64,000 nt of DNA from a bacterium (GCA_014803505.1 JAAVBM010000107.1:1-64000), one strand, 5' to 3'; positions 16,429-25,975 are shown, numbered from the stretch's first letter. Made by a program: numbers and translations. The notes: a model not told the origin generated them from the sequence alone.

Positions 16429-16456
16429 TTGTTTATAAATTTTTAAATGATATAAT
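16429..16456 (+). promoter_or_regulatory. Promoter of the GH57 gene
   Basis: TTGTTT (16429-16434), a 16-nt spacer and TATAAT (16451-16456). The transcription start should fall near 16463, which excludes the GTG at 16457 as translation start. Confidence 0.65.
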
Positions 16457-16480
16457 GTGAAAAAAGGGTTAAGTCTAGTA

Positions 16481-18748
16481 ATGATGAGTCAAACGAAAAA
16501 GTTATCCATAGCCTTTTACTGGCATATGCATCAGCCGGTTTATCAATTAACACAAAATGGAGACTATATAATGCCATGGGTCAGACTCCATGCGGTTAAA
16601 GATTATCTTGATATGGCTCTTTGGGTTGAAAAATTTAAAGATTTAAAACTGAACTTTAATTTCGTTCCTGTATTATTAGATTCAATTATTGAATATGCAG
16701 AAGAAAATGCTCATGATATTCATTCTAGACTGACTGTTACTCCGGAAAATAAACTTACTGATAAAGATAAAATATTTATTCTAAATAACTTTTTTGATGC
16801 AAATTATCAAACAATGATTTTGACTAATGATGAATATCATAGGCTTTATCAGATGGTGCAGGCTCATGGTACCGATGATACAAATATATTCACTAACCAA
16901 GAGTATGCTGATATTATGGCATTATTCAATCTTGCTTGGATTGATCCATCTTACAGAACATCCAATCAAACTCTAAAAAAACTTATACGTAAAGGGAAAA
17001 ATTATACTCTGGAAGATAGAATTTCAATAATTGAAGTTCAAAGAAATATTATCAAAAAAATTATTCCTACATTAAAAAAATTAGTAAATAAAAATCAAAT
17101 AGAAATCACTACAAGCCCTTACTATCATCCAATTTTACCAATTTTATTGGACTACAAAAATATAAAAAAACATACTCTACAAGATGACGAAATCTTAGGA
17201 CTTAAAACAGAATTAGATGCAAAAGTTCAAACTAAAATGGCACTGGATCGTATTGAAGAGCTTTTTGGAAAACGTCCACGAGGAATTTGGCCTTCTGAAC
17301 AATGCGTTAACGGTAAAACTCTTGATATGCTTAGCAGTCTTGGAGTTGAATGGACAATTTCGGATGAAGGAATACTCGCCAATTCTATAAATTTTGAATT
17401 CGTTCATGACTTTAAAGGTTACTTAAAAGAGCCTTATCATCTGTTAAAATCATATCAATATCAAACAAAAAATTCTGATATAAAAATGGTGTTTAGAGAT
17501 TCTACTATTCACAATTTGATAAGTTTTGAATACCCGCACCACAATCCTATTGCAACGGCAAATGATTTATATGACAGAATTAAAGTAATGCAAAGTAAAA
17601 TCTTATCATCTCCAGATAAAAATCATTTATTAACTATTGCATTAGACGGCGAAAATTGTTGGGAAAACTACATGGAAGATGGTGCATCTTTCTTGAAAAC
17701 TCTTTATACATTGATTTCAGAAGATAGCACATTAGAAACAGTTTTAATAAGTGATTATTTGGAACAATCTGATGAACATAAATTATTAAATAAAATTGCT
17801 TCAGGTTCTTGGTTTAACAGAAATTTCAAATTATGGATTGATGAGCCTGTAAAAGACTTGGCTTGGGCATATTTAAAACGTGTTAGACAAGATTTTTCAG
17901 AATTTGTGAAAAGAGAACCGCTTAACCCAAATATTGAACTTGCAAGAAGAGAACTCTTTATTTGCGAAGGCAGTGATTGGTTCTGGTGGTATGGAGAACC
18001 TAACGACTCCGGAAGAGATAACATTTTTGATTTTATATTCAGAACTCACCTGAAAAATATTTACAGATACCTTGATCTTGATACTCCAAGTTATTTGGAT
18101 GAACCAATTACAGGAATTTCTCCTGCAAAACCATCAAGATATCCTCAATCATTAATTACACCAAAAATCGATGGTAAAGATGTAACTTCAGAAGATGACA
18201 TCTGGAATAATGCAGGATGCATTGAAACTCCTGATGGTCCAGTTTTAAGAGATTCAAAACTATTTGAAACAATAAGATTTGGGCACGATGAAAATAATTT
18301 CTATCTTAAATTCCATCTTAATAAATACATTAAAGCAAATGAAAATTTAACTCAAAAAACTTATCAAATGTATATTTATTTAAGAAAAGCAGGTAGAAAA
18401 CACGCGCTTGCACCCGTAAGATTGATAAACAAAACAAATAATATACCTCCAATATCAATGGAAAAATTCCACAATGAAATCCAACTTGCAGTAAAACAAA
18501 ATGACCTGCAATTTATGCGTATAGTAAAAGCTATTCCTGGAGATATGTGGATTTTAGAAAACGCTAAAGCAATTGAAGCTACATATGATGAAGTACTTGA
18601 TTTAAAAATTCCGTTTGATATTCTTGATATCCAAAACGGAGAAACGTTGGAATTTGTATTCGTTAACGCAAATTTAGGTATAAAAGATTTTTATATTCCA
18701 AACGAAATGGTATTATCAGTTACTCGTCCCGCATTGGTTCTAAAATAG
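16481..18748 (+). CDS. Glycoside hydrolase family 57 (alpha-amylase/glucanotransferase type)
   Basis: GH57 enzymes cleave or transfer alpha-glucans by a retaining mechanism. The 755-residue protein begins with the family hallmark HMHQPVYQ near residue 17. It has the nucleophile region GIWPSEQCV (~270) and the acid/base region LDGENCWENY (~390). It then continues through WFWWYGEPNDSG into a C-terminal beta-rich domain. No signal peptide is seen, so it probably acts on cytoplasmic glycogen or maltodextrin. AAAAGGG precedes the ATG at 16481. It is a single gene with its own promoter. Confidence 0.92.
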   Translation: MMSQTKKLSIAFYWHMHQPVYQLTQNGDYIMPWVRLHAVKDYLDMALWVEKFKDLKLNFNFVPVLLDSIIEYAEENAHDIHSRLTVTPENKLTDKDKIFILNNFFDANYQTMILTNDEYHRLYQMVQAHGTDDTNIFTNQEYADIMALFNLAWIDPSYRTSNQTLKKLIRKGKNYTLEDRISIIEVQRNIIKKIIPTLKKLVNKNQIEITTSPYYHPILPILLDYKNIKKHTLQDDEILGLKTELDAKVQTKMALDRIEELFGKRPRGIWPSEQCVNGKTLDMLSSLGVEWTISDEGILANSINFEFVHDFKGYLKEPYHLLKSYQYQTKNSDIKMVFRDSTIHNLISFEYPHHNPIATANDLYDRIKVMQSKILSSPDKNHLLTIALDGENCWENYMEDGASFLKTLYTLISEDSTLETVLISDYLEQSDEHKLLNKIASGSWFNRNFKLWIDEPVKDLAWAYLKRVRQDFSEFVKREPLNPNIELARRELFICEGSDWFWWYGEPNDSGRDNIFDFIFRTHLKNIYRYLDLDTPSYLDEPITGISPAKPSRYPQSLITPKIDGKDVTSEDDIWNNAGCIETPDGPVLRDSKLFETIRFGHDENNFYLKFHLNKYIKANENLTQKTYQMYIYLRKAGRKHALAPVRLINKTNNIPPISMEKFHNEIQLAVKQNDLQFMRIVKAIPGDMWILENAKAIEATYDEVLDLKIPFDILDIQNGETLEFVFVNANLGIKDFYIPNEMVLSVTRPALVLK

Positions 18749-18811
18749 TTTTACTGATAAAAATCCTAGTACCCAATACGGCTGAGTACCTTTGCGGGGC
18801 TGAATTATATA

Positions 18812-18873
18812 GCTTACTTTAGGATATAACTAGTAGCGAAGTACCCCGTCCGGCGAGGACTACATGTCTAAAG
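18812..18873 (-). repeat. Stop-codon-bearing structured repeat, copy 1 (nadC end)
   Basis: On the minus strand it begins exactly with the nadC stop codon: TAGTCCTCGCCGGACGGGG. About 21 variable bases follow, then CTAAAGTAAGC. It contains a GTCC-TCGCC-GGAC hairpin and a TAC/GTA hairpin. An outer CTTTAG/CTAAAG stem (18817-18822 / 18868-18873) reaches into the last nadC codons. The other copy lies at 59290-59343 at the fba end. Confidence 0.75.
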
Positions 18874-19690
18874 CTATATCAAGAGTCGGAGCTTTAGCTA
18901 CAATTGCACTTGAAGAAATTATATCAACTCCACATTTTGCAATATCTCTAACTGTTTCAAGTTTAACATTTCCACTAGCTTCAACAATAGCTTTTCCGTC
19001 GATAAGCTTAACAGCTTCTTTCATAGTATCAAAAGACATATTATCAAGCATTATAATATCAACACCAAGTGGAAGAGCTTCTTTTACTTGATCTAAAGTA
19101 TCACATTCCAACTCAATCTTATGAGCATGAGAAAGATTTTCTTTAACAAGTTTAACTGCATTTGTAACAGAACCTGCAACCTGAATATGGTTATCTTTAA
19201 TCATCGCACAATCAGATAAGTTAAATCTATGCAAAGCTCCACCGCCGACTTTTACTGAATATTTTTCGAATGCTCTGAAACCAGGTGTAGTTTTTCTGGT
19301 ATCAACAATTTTTGCTGAAAATTCACTAATAGCTTCTGCATATTTATTAGTTTCTGTTGCAATACCACTCATTCTCTGTATATAGTTTAGAGAAACTCTT
19401 TCTCCTAAAAGTAAATATTTTCCCGGTCCTGTAAGTGTTGCAAGAACATCACCTTTTTTTATTTTGTCACCATCTTTAAATAAAAGCTCAACTTTAACTT
19501 TATCAGATAAAACTTTGAATACCATTTTAAAAACTTCCAAACCACAAATTACACCTTCACATCTGGAAACAAGCTTTGCATTAAAAATTTTATCTTCACC
19601 AACAATACTTTCTGTTGTCACATCACCAAATCCGATATCTTCCATCAATGCTGATTTTACATGATCTTCTACAAAAAAATTACTTAACAA
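18860..19690 (-). CDS. nadC: Nicotinate-nucleotide pyrophosphorylase (carboxylating)
   Basis: NadC joins quinolinate and PRPP to give nicotinate mononucleotide, CO2 and PPi in de novo NAD synthesis. It has 276 residues, typical of the family. Signatures are DIGFGDVTTE near residue 18, VDTRKTTPGFR (~130) and RFNLSDCAMIKDNH (~155). ELECDTLDQV and MLDNMS follow. The start lies 11 nt inside nadB, so the pair is a coupled operon. The stop TAG is the first codon of a conserved structured repeat. nadA is not in the window. Confidence 0.97.
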   Translation of the reverse strand: MLSNFFVEDHVKSALMEDIGFGDVTTESIVGEDKIFNAKLVSRCEGVICGLEVFKMVFKVLSDKVKVELLFKDGDKIKKGDVLATLTGPGKYLLLGERVSLNYIQRMSGIATETNKYAEAISEFSAKIVDTRKTTPGFRAFEKYSVKVGGGALHRFNLSDCAMIKDNHIQVAGSVTNAVKLVKENLSHAHKIELECDTLDQVKEALPLGVDIIMLDNMSFDTMKEAVKLIDGKAIVEASGNVKLETVRDIAKCGVDIISSSAIVAKAPTLDIALDM

Positions 19691-21293
19691 AATTCAATTC
19701 TCCTTCTATTTTATTTAGCATACTATGTTCGCAAACCTCGTTTGTATTTAAATAATCAACTCTATAATGAGCACCACGAGACTCTTGGCGTCTAAGTGCA
19801 GACAATACAATAAGTTTTGCAGTTATAAGCATATTTCTTAATTCATATTCATCTTTTGATAAACAAACATTAACTCTACCAAACTGTTTTTCAAGTTTTT
19901 CTATTATATTCAGCGCAGAATTAAGAGTTGATTCATTTCTAAAAATTCCCACGCAATTCCACATTACGTCTTGGAGTTCTGTTTTTAAATCCTTAACATC
20001 ATACTCAAGTTCATCAACTTTATGCGAATATTCTTCAACAATATTATTAAATTTATCATCCTGAGATAATTCAAAGGATAAATCGGAATTTTTTAAGAAC
20101 AACGCAACTTCATAAGCGCAAACAACACATTCCAAAAGCGAATTACTTGCCAATCTGTTTCCACCATGAAGCCCTGTGGAAGAAACTTCACCAATTGCAT
20201 AAAGTCCTTTAATTGAAGTTTCACCCTTCAAATTAGTTTTCACACCACCCATAAAATAATGTGCAGCAGGAGCAACAGGAATTAAATCTGTTGTAATATC
20301 AATGCCATATTCCTTACATTTTTTTGCAATAGTAGGGAATCTTTTCAAAAGCTTTTCTTCGCCAATACCTGTAGCATCAAGGAAAACACAAGGATCTCCA
20401 TTATTATTCATCTCACAATAAATAGAACGGGCTACAATATCTCTAGGTGCAAGTTCACGTTTTTCATGGTATTTCGCCATAAATTGCATACCAAATTCAT
20501 CGCATAACTTAGCACCTTCACCACGAACAGCTTCGCTTATCAAAAATCTGTTTTCAGCACCATCAAAAGCCAAAGCAGTCGGATGGAATTGTACAAATTC
20601 CATATCCTGCAAAGTTGTTCCAGCATTGTAACACAAGGCAAAACCATCACCTGTTGCACCTATAGGATTTGTTGTATATTTATATAACTGTCCCAAGCCG
20701 CCGGTTGCCATAATTAAAGTTTTAGAATAAACAGTTTCGTATTCTTTAGTTTCATCATTATAAACAATTACTCCGCCGCAAACAGAATCTTTAACCAAAA
20801 GTTCAACAGCAATAGTATTTTCATAAACATCTATATTTTTGTTATTTTGCAAAGTATGACATAATGCTATTTCCATCTCTCTGCCGGTAGCATCACCGCC
20901 TGAATGCAAAATTCTATTTACACTGTGAGCAGCTTCCTTTGTTAATGTAAAATTACCATTTTCATCACGGTCAAATTCTACACCAAATGTCAGCAAGTCT
21001 TTAACAACTTTATCTGAATTTTCACTTATAAATTTTATAGTATTCAATTCACTCAGACCGGCACCGGCTTTAATAGTATCAGTAACATGAGATTCAACCG
21101 AATCATTTTCATTTTCTTTCAATACTGCAACCATACCACCTTGAGCATAATAGGAATTACTTTCACCTAATTTTGATTTTGTAATCAACAGAATTCCGTC
21201 AGGTAAATCTAATTGTTGTTCAATTTTCAATGCTGCATATAATCCGGCAATACCGCTGCCTACTATAACTGCTGAGTATTTGGAGTATTTCAT
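19680..21293 (-). CDS. nadB: L-aspartate oxidase
   Basis: NadB oxidises L-aspartate to iminoaspartate with FAD, the first step of NAD synthesis. The 537 residues show the N-terminal dinucleotide fold AVIVGSGIAGLYAAL (~9-22). SYYAQGGMVAVL follows, then TGGLGQLY, and then the catalytic EFVQFHPTAL, GEGA and SSTGLHGGNRLASNSLLE stretches. It is first in a two-gene operon with nadC (11-nt overlap). Fumarate rather than O2 may be the acceptor in an anaerobe; this is an inference. Confidence 0.96.
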   Translation of the reverse strand: MKYSKYSAVIVGSGIAGLYAALKIEQQLDLPDGILLITKSKLGESNSYYAQGGMVAVLKENENDSVESHVTDTIKAGAGLSELNTIKFISENSDKVVKDLLTFGVEFDRDENGNFTLTKEAAHSVNRILHSGGDATGREMEIALCHTLQNNKNIDVYENTIAVELLVKDSVCGGVIVYNDETKEYETVYSKTLIMATGGLGQLYKYTTNPIGATGDGFALCYNAGTTLQDMEFVQFHPTALAFDGAENRFLISEAVRGEGAKLCDEFGMQFMAKYHEKRELAPRDIVARSIYCEMNNNGDPCVFLDATGIGEEKLLKRFPTIAKKCKEYGIDITTDLIPVAPAAHYFMGGVKTNLKGETSIKGLYAIGEVSSTGLHGGNRLASNSLLECVVCAYEVALFLKNSDLSFELSQDDKFNNIVEEYSHKVDELEYDVKDLKTELQDVMWNCVGIFRNESTLNSALNIIEKLEKQFGRVNVCLSKDEYELRNMLITAKLIVLSALRRQESRGAHYRVDYLNTNEVCEHSMLNKIEGELNFVK

Positions 21294-21490
21294 TATTTTA
21301 GCCCTGTGTTTTATATCTCAATAATTTTATAACAAACACGTTATTTTAGCTACTTAAGTTTTATAAAAAATTATAAAATTAAAACTCAAAATAAAACAAT
21401 TAAAATAATAGCCTGAATGTATGAACACTATCTGGTTTATAGAAAATAATCAAAACTCCTATAATTAGAAAAAATAATAAAGGAGCAGTT

Positions 21491-22159
21491 ATGATAAATT
21501 CCTCAATAAAAATCCTATTAGTAGAAGATCATAAATTAATGAGAGTCGGGCTGAAATCTTTATTTGAAGAACAAGAAGGACTAGAAGTTACATCAGAAGC
21601 ACAGTCCGGAAAAGATGCTATTGAAAAATTCAAAACTACGCATCCTGATGTAACATTGATGGATATTGGTTTACCAGACATTTCGGGTATAGAAGCGACA
21701 AAAAAAATTCTTGAACTAAACACCAATGCCAAAATTATTATGCTTACATCACATTTAAGTGAACAAGAAGTTATTGAAGCATTAGAATGTGGAGCTTGTG
21801 CTTATGTAATGAAAGATATCAACACCGATATATTAAAAATGATTATACAAACAATCAAAGAAGGAGCAATGTGGATAGATCCGCTTGCAGTACCGATATT
21901 ACGAGATAAAAACCGAGGTATAGTACCTCAACGTCAAATGTCGAGAGCAATGTTTCGAGAGCAACATTCAAATCTTACACAGCGAGAATACGAGGTATTA
22001 AAGCTTGTTGTAGACGGCAAATCCAACAACGAGATAGCAGAAGAATTAACAATATCATCACATACAGCGAAAGCACATGTATGTAATATAATTCAGAAGC
22101 TTCTGGTTGATGACCGAACACAAGCTGCCGTCAAAGCCTTAAAAGAAGGATTGGTGTAA
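21491..22159 (+). CDS. NarL/FixJ-family response regulator
   Basis: This 222-residue DNA-binding response regulator has a receiver domain (~1-125) with acidic VEDHKL, the phospho-acceptor Asp in DVTLMDIGLPD and a conserved Lys in MKDIN. A GerE/LuxR helix-turn-helix (~155-222) follows, with LTQREYEVLKLVVDGKSNNE and TAKAHVCNI. AAAGGAGCAGTT precedes the ATG. A TATAAT lies at 21460. No histidine kinase is nearby, so it is an orphan here and its target is unknown. Confidence 0.95.
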   Translation: MINSSIKILLVEDHKLMRVGLKSLFEEQEGLEVTSEAQSGKDAIEKFKTTHPDVTLMDIGLPDISGIEATKKILELNTNAKIIMLTSHLSEQEVIEALECGACAYVMKDINTDILKMIIQTIKEGAMWIDPLAVPILRDKNRGIVPQRQMSRAMFREQHSNLTQREYEVLKLVVDGKSNNEIAEELTISSHTAKAHVCNIIQKLLVDDRTQAAVKALKEGLV

Positions 22160-22169
22160 AACTTTTTTA

Positions 22170-22242
22170 GTCATTCCAGACTTGATCCGGAGTCTATTAC
22201 TCAGGAACAATAGACTAGACCCTGAATCAAGTTCAGGGTGAC
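22170..22242. repeat. Cruciform palindromic repeat (compact form)
   Basis: GTCATTCC...GGTGAC ends enclose an arm with GACTTGATCCGGAGTC and an arm CCCTGAATCAAGTTCAGGG, joined by AATAGACT/AGTCTATT. It is the same family as 8965-9043. It lies between the response regulator and nusA in the convergent gap. Confidence 0.8.
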
Positions 22243-22310
22243 GGAAGTTAAACTACGTTTTCAAACCTTCCTTCGATTTGCTGGTGCAAATGATATAGTT
22301 TATGTAATAA

Positions 22311-22342
22311 AAAAATGAAGCCATGTTTATGGCTTCATTTTT
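22311..22342. terminator. Bidirectional terminator between the response regulator and nusA
   Basis: A perfect 14-bp stem, AAAAATGAAGCCAT / ATGGCTTCATTTTT, with loop GTTT has T runs on both strands. Confidence 0.9.
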
Positions 22343-22360
22343 CTATTTCCTTGAAATGAT

Positions 22361-23608
22361 TTATTCTTCAATTTCTGATTCTTCAGAAATTCCACCATCT
22401 TCGATATCGTCAGCGTCGATTTCTTGTTGGTTCATTTCTTCTTCGATTTCAGCTTGAAGTTCTTCTGCATCAACTATGTCCTCTACAGATTCTTCTTGAA
22501 CTTCTTCTTCATACTCATAATTGCTTACATTCTGAGTTTCGGCTTGTTCCATTTGTGAAACAGATTTAATATCAATCTTCCAATTTGTCAACTTGTGAGC
22601 AAGTCTTACGTTTTGACCTTCACGACCGATAGCAAGACTCAATTGATCATCCGGAACAACAACCAAAGCTTCGTGCGCAAACTCGTCATCTGCCATAATA
22701 TCAACAGATACAACTCTTGCAGGTGATAAAGCATTAACAATATATTCAACAGGATCTTCTGAATATCTTACGATATCAATTTTTTCATTCTTTAATTCAC
22801 CAACAATAGTTTGAATTCTGCTTCCTCTAGGTCCGATACATGCTCCAACTGAATCTACTTCAGGGTCATTTGACCAAACAGCAATTTTTGTTCTGTAGCC
22901 TGCTTCACGGGAAATTGATTTGATTTCAACAATTCCGTCTTCAATTTCAGGAACTTCAAGTTCAAATAATTCTCTAACAATTTCAGAATGCGCATGAGAA
23001 ACAATTACTTGAGGTAATCTTGTTGTTTCTTTTACATTCAATACAAATACTCTGATTCTGTTTCCAGGTTTGTAATATTCTCCAGGTATTTGTTCTTTTC
23101 TAGGCATAACTGCATCAGTCTTACCAATGTTAACAATAACATTTCTGCGATCATCAACTTTTTGAATAATACCTGTAATAAGAGTGCCTTTTTTATCCAA
23201 AAATTCATTTAATACAAGATTTCTTTCAGCTTCTCTGATTCTTTGAGTAAGAACTTGGTTTGCAGCTTGTGCAGCAATACGTCCGAATTGTTCAGGAGTA
23301 ACTTCTAATTTTACTTCGTCACCCAATTCAACATCTTCATCAATTTCTTTTGCTTCAGCTAAAGAAATTTCGTTATCTTCATCTTCAACAGATTCAACAA
23401 CAGTTTTACCTCTGAAAATACCGATTTCACCTGATTGTTCATCCAAAAATGCTTCAACATTAGCAAGCTCTTTGATTCTCAAATGTTTTTTATAAGCGGC
23501 AACCATAGCATCGCATAAAGAAGAAATAACAACTTCTTTTGAAATACCTTTTTCCTTTTCTAACTCTTCGAAAACTTCATTTAAGTTTCCTGCTCCGATT
23601 TTAATCAT
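22361..23608 (-). CDS. nusA: Transcription termination/antitermination factor NusA
   Basis: NusA binds the RNA exit channel and modulates pausing, termination and antitermination. The 415 residues contain the N-terminal polymerase-binding domain, an S1 domain (GTLITGIIQKVDDRRNVIVNIG, here interrupted), then two KH domains. The first KH has SVGACIGPRGSRIQTI and the second LAIGREGQNVRLA. A ~70-residue Glu-rich acidic tail follows. It lies 21 nt downstream of rimP, the conserved rimP-nusA pairing. Confidence 0.97.
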   Translation of the reverse strand: MIKIGAGNLNEVFEELEKEKGISKEVVISSLCDAMVAAYKKHLRIKELANVEAFLDEQSGEIGIFRGKTVVESVEDEDNEISLAEAKEIDEDVELGDEVKLEVTPEQFGRIAAQAANQVLTQRIREAERNLVLNEFLDKKGTLITGIIQKVDDRRNVIVNIGKTDAVMPRKEQIPGEYYKPGNRIRVFVLNVKETTRLPQVIVSHAHSEIVRELFELEVPEIEDGIVEIKSISREAGYRTKIAVWSNDPEVDSVGACIGPRGSRIQTIVGELKNEKIDIVRYSEDPVEYIVNALSPARVVSVDIMADDEFAHEALVVVPDDQLSLAIGREGQNVRLAHKLTNWKIDIKSVSQMEQAETQNVSNYEYEEEVQEESVEDIVDAEELQAEIEEEMNQQEIDADDIEDGGISEESEIEE

Positions 23609-23629
23609 CTGATTTTCCTTTCACTTATA

Positions 23630-24112
23630 TTAATCTATATATAATTTTGCAGATTGTATATTACTTTTAGGTATTTGAAGCTCTGAACCATCTTCAAATC
23701 TAAAGAATGTCAACCCTTCATTTAAATCATAATCAATGATTTCACCTTTAAATATTTTTTCAGTTTCACCAAGTAAAGGTTCTTTTAATTTCAAACTAAT
23801 ACGTTTACCTTTAAATATGATAAATTCTTTTTCAGATTTAAACTTACGTTCCAGACCAGGAGATGAAACCTCAAGATAGTATTTAACAGGAATAAGTTCT
23901 TCCAAAAAACCTTCCAGACTGCGAGTAACATTTTCACAATCATCAAGAGTAATACCGTGATCGTTTGAGTATAAGAAAATTCTTAAATACCAACGGTGAT
24001 TTTCTTTTGAAAAATCAATTTCAATCGGAATAAGGTTAAAACGCATAGCCGTATTTTCGATTAACGGCGTAATAGCTTCCAACACTTCTAACCTGTTTAC
24101 ATCTTGTTTCAT
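23630..24112 (-). CDS. rimP: Ribosome maturation factor RimP
   Basis: RimP assists 30S subunit maturation. The 160-residue protein has the family pattern LEVLEAITPLIENTAMRF at its start, then YLRIFLYSNDHGITLDDCENV, then YYLEVSSPGLER near residue 85. The ATG at 24112 follows GGAAAGG. The longer TTG-initiated reading would run upstream of that site. It is first in the rimP-nusA unit. Confidence 0.93.
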   Translation of the reverse strand: MKQDVNRLEVLEAITPLIENTAMRFNLIPIEIDFSKENHRWYLRIFLYSNDHGITLDDCENVTRSLEGFLEELIPVKYYLEVSSPGLERKFKSEKEFIIFKGKRISLKLKEPLLGETEKIFKGEIIDYDLNEGLTFFRFEDGSELQIPKSNIQSAKLYID

Positions 24113-24184
24113 ATACCGACCTTTCCGAGAGTCAAATATTGTCAGCAAAAAATATTTAACAATATATTTCTACCCTACTTAGTG

Positions 24185-24216
24185 AAAAAAAGAACGGGGC
24201 TTCCCGTTCTTTTTTG
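24185..24216 (-). terminator. Terminator of the coiled-coil gene
   Basis: An AAAAAAGAACGGG / CCCGTTCTTTTTT stem with a GCTT loop lies between the upstream coiled-coil gene and rimP. It separates the two units. Confidence 0.85.
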
Positions 24217-24286
24217 TGCAATACTGCTTTGTTGATTTAATATTACTATATTTTTTTCAAAAAGTAAAGGTTTTGTAAATGTTTGA

Positions 24287-25975
24287 TTAAGCTGTTACTC
24301 CTGTTGCATTGTTAAATGTTTCCTCATCAATAATTTGAGTACCTCTCATATAAACAGTATTACCTGTTATAGGGTTTGTACCTTTACGGAATTCTTCTCC
24401 ATTAATTGTTACGGTTGGAGCTTGTTTTTTTTTTTTTTTTGCTGCGAAAGTTTCATCAACATTAGCGGTTAAAGAATTTCTATTATTTAATGCTTCTCTA
24501 GCTTTTCCATTAGCACCATCAATACCTTTTGATGCACGACGTTCTGAACGAGTATCAACAACTCCGTTACCATTTTGATCAACTTTTCCAGCAAGTTCAT
24601 TTGCTTTGTTTAAAGTATCCTGAGCTTTACCGTCATATTTTTGGTAGTTTTTAATTTCTTCATTTTCAAGTTTTGTTAAACGTTCTTTTTGTTTCGCAAT
24701 TTTATTTGTTAAACCTTTAACATCTTGTTCGTGTTGTTTAAAGGTTTCTATTGCACCTTTTGCATCAGTAACATCTTGTTTAGCTTTTTTGAGTTCGCCT
24801 TCTACTTTTTTAAGATTTTCTTCTGCTACTTTTTGTTCGTCTTCAGCGTCTTTCACACCTTTTTCTGCGGCTTCAAGTTCGCCTTCTGCTTTTTCAAGTT
24901 GTTCTTTAGCTACATTTGATTGTTCTTTAGCTTCTGCTTTTGCTTTTTCTGCTGCTTGTTCAGCTTCTTTCGCCTGATTTAATTTTGCTTGAGCATCTGC
25001 TACTGCTTTTTGTTTTGCTTCGTTAGGTTTCATTCCTCCATTACCATCCGGAACTTGATCAGGCATAGCTTTTGCCTCATTAAGAGCTGATTGAGCAGCT
25101 TCAGTATTTGCTTTAGCTTGAGTAAGAGCTTCTGATTTTGCTGCAAAATTTGCATCTGCTTTTTCAAGTTCAAGTTTCTTTGTATCTCTCATGTTTGTTT
25201 TAGCTGTTACTGTGTTCTTAGCATTAGTCAAACCTTGTTTTGCTTCAGACACTCCTTTTTCTTTTTGTTTTGCTGTAGTTTCTAAGTCTTTTAAATTTTT
25301 ATTAGCAGTATCCGCTGCAGATTTTAGACTTTCTGTTTGACCATTCAATTCAGATAACTGTGATTCTGCAGAACCTATAGCACCTCTTAATGACGCAGAA
25401 TCTTGACAATTTTCCATATTAGAAATAGCATTTGCAACAGATCCAGAACTAATATTTGATAATGATGAAGGTCCATTGCCCAATGAATTCATTGCAGTAT
25501 TCAAATTACCAGAATTATTAGAAACTGCAGGAGTTGATGAAACTCCTTTATTACCACCTAGAACTCCTATTTGGTTTAACATTTCTATGCCGCCAAACAA
25601 TGTTTGACCAACCATATTTGCCATTGTTAAACCGTTTATAAAGCTATTACCATTGCTATATCCACCGGTAAATATGCCAGAATTGAATGATAAGCCAGAA
25701 GTTCCAAATCCACCGCGACTTGCAGTTACACCGCTGTTTAAACTTGCTCTTATACCTTGATAATTATTTTTATAACGTTCTTTTGCTTCATTAACACCTG
25801 TTCCAGCTGTAAAATTATATCTTTTCTTTGATGATAATGAAAATGAAGTTGTTCTTGTTGCAGCAGAAGAGTTTGTCAGGTTACTCGCAACTTTTGTGCG
25901 AGAAGAACCATTACGGGATGCCCCAAATGAGCCGCCTAAGCCGGGTCTATTCAATTTTGGCAAATCCATTGACAT
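24287..25975 (-). CDS. Long coiled-coil protein with a 16-A homopolymer
   Basis: I do not recognise this 562-residue protein. The N-terminal ~200 residues are Ser/Gly/Asn-rich and low in complexity. A long Ala/Lys/Glu coiled coil with heptad-like repeats covers ~215-455. The tail holds a DQNGNGVVDTRS segment that resembles an EF-hand-like Ca loop, and ends with a compact domain (VTINGEEFRKGTNPITGNTVYM). No signal peptide is seen. Near its 3' end a run of 16 As encodes five lysines, a potential slippage site. ATG 25975 is preferred over the longer TTG reading. Confidence 0.8.
   Translation of the reverse strand: MSMDLPKLNRPGLGGSFGASRNGSSRTKVASNLTNSSAATRTTSFSLSSKKRYNFTAGTGVNEAKERYKNNYQGIRASLNSGVTASRGGFGTSGLSFNSGIFTGGYSNGNSFINGLTMANMVGQTLFGGIEMLNQIGVLGGNKGVSSTPAVSNNSGNLNTAMNSLGNGPSSLSNISSGSVANAISNMENCQDSASLRGAIGSAESQLSELNGQTESLKSAADTANKNLKDLETTAKQKEKGVSEAKQGLTNAKNTVTAKTNMRDTKKLELEKADANFAAKSEALTQAKANTEAAQSALNEAKAMPDQVPDGNGGMKPNEAKQKAVADAQAKLNQAKEAEQAAEKAKAEAKEQSNVAKEQLEKAEGELEAAEKGVKDAEDEQKVAEENLKKVEGELKKAKQDVTDAKGAIETFKQHEQDVKGLTNKIAKQKERLTKLENEEIKNYQKYDGKAQDTLNKANELAGKVDQNGNGVVDTRSERRASKGIDGANGKAREALNNRNSLTANVDETFAAKKKKKQAPTVTINGEEFRKGTNPITGNTVYMRGTQIIDEETFNNATGVTA

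Noticed and set aside
24725-24977. Plus-strand Phe/Ser-rich ORFs in the coiled-coil gene
   Set aside because: They are antisense shadows of the Ala/Lys/Glu-rich coiled coil.
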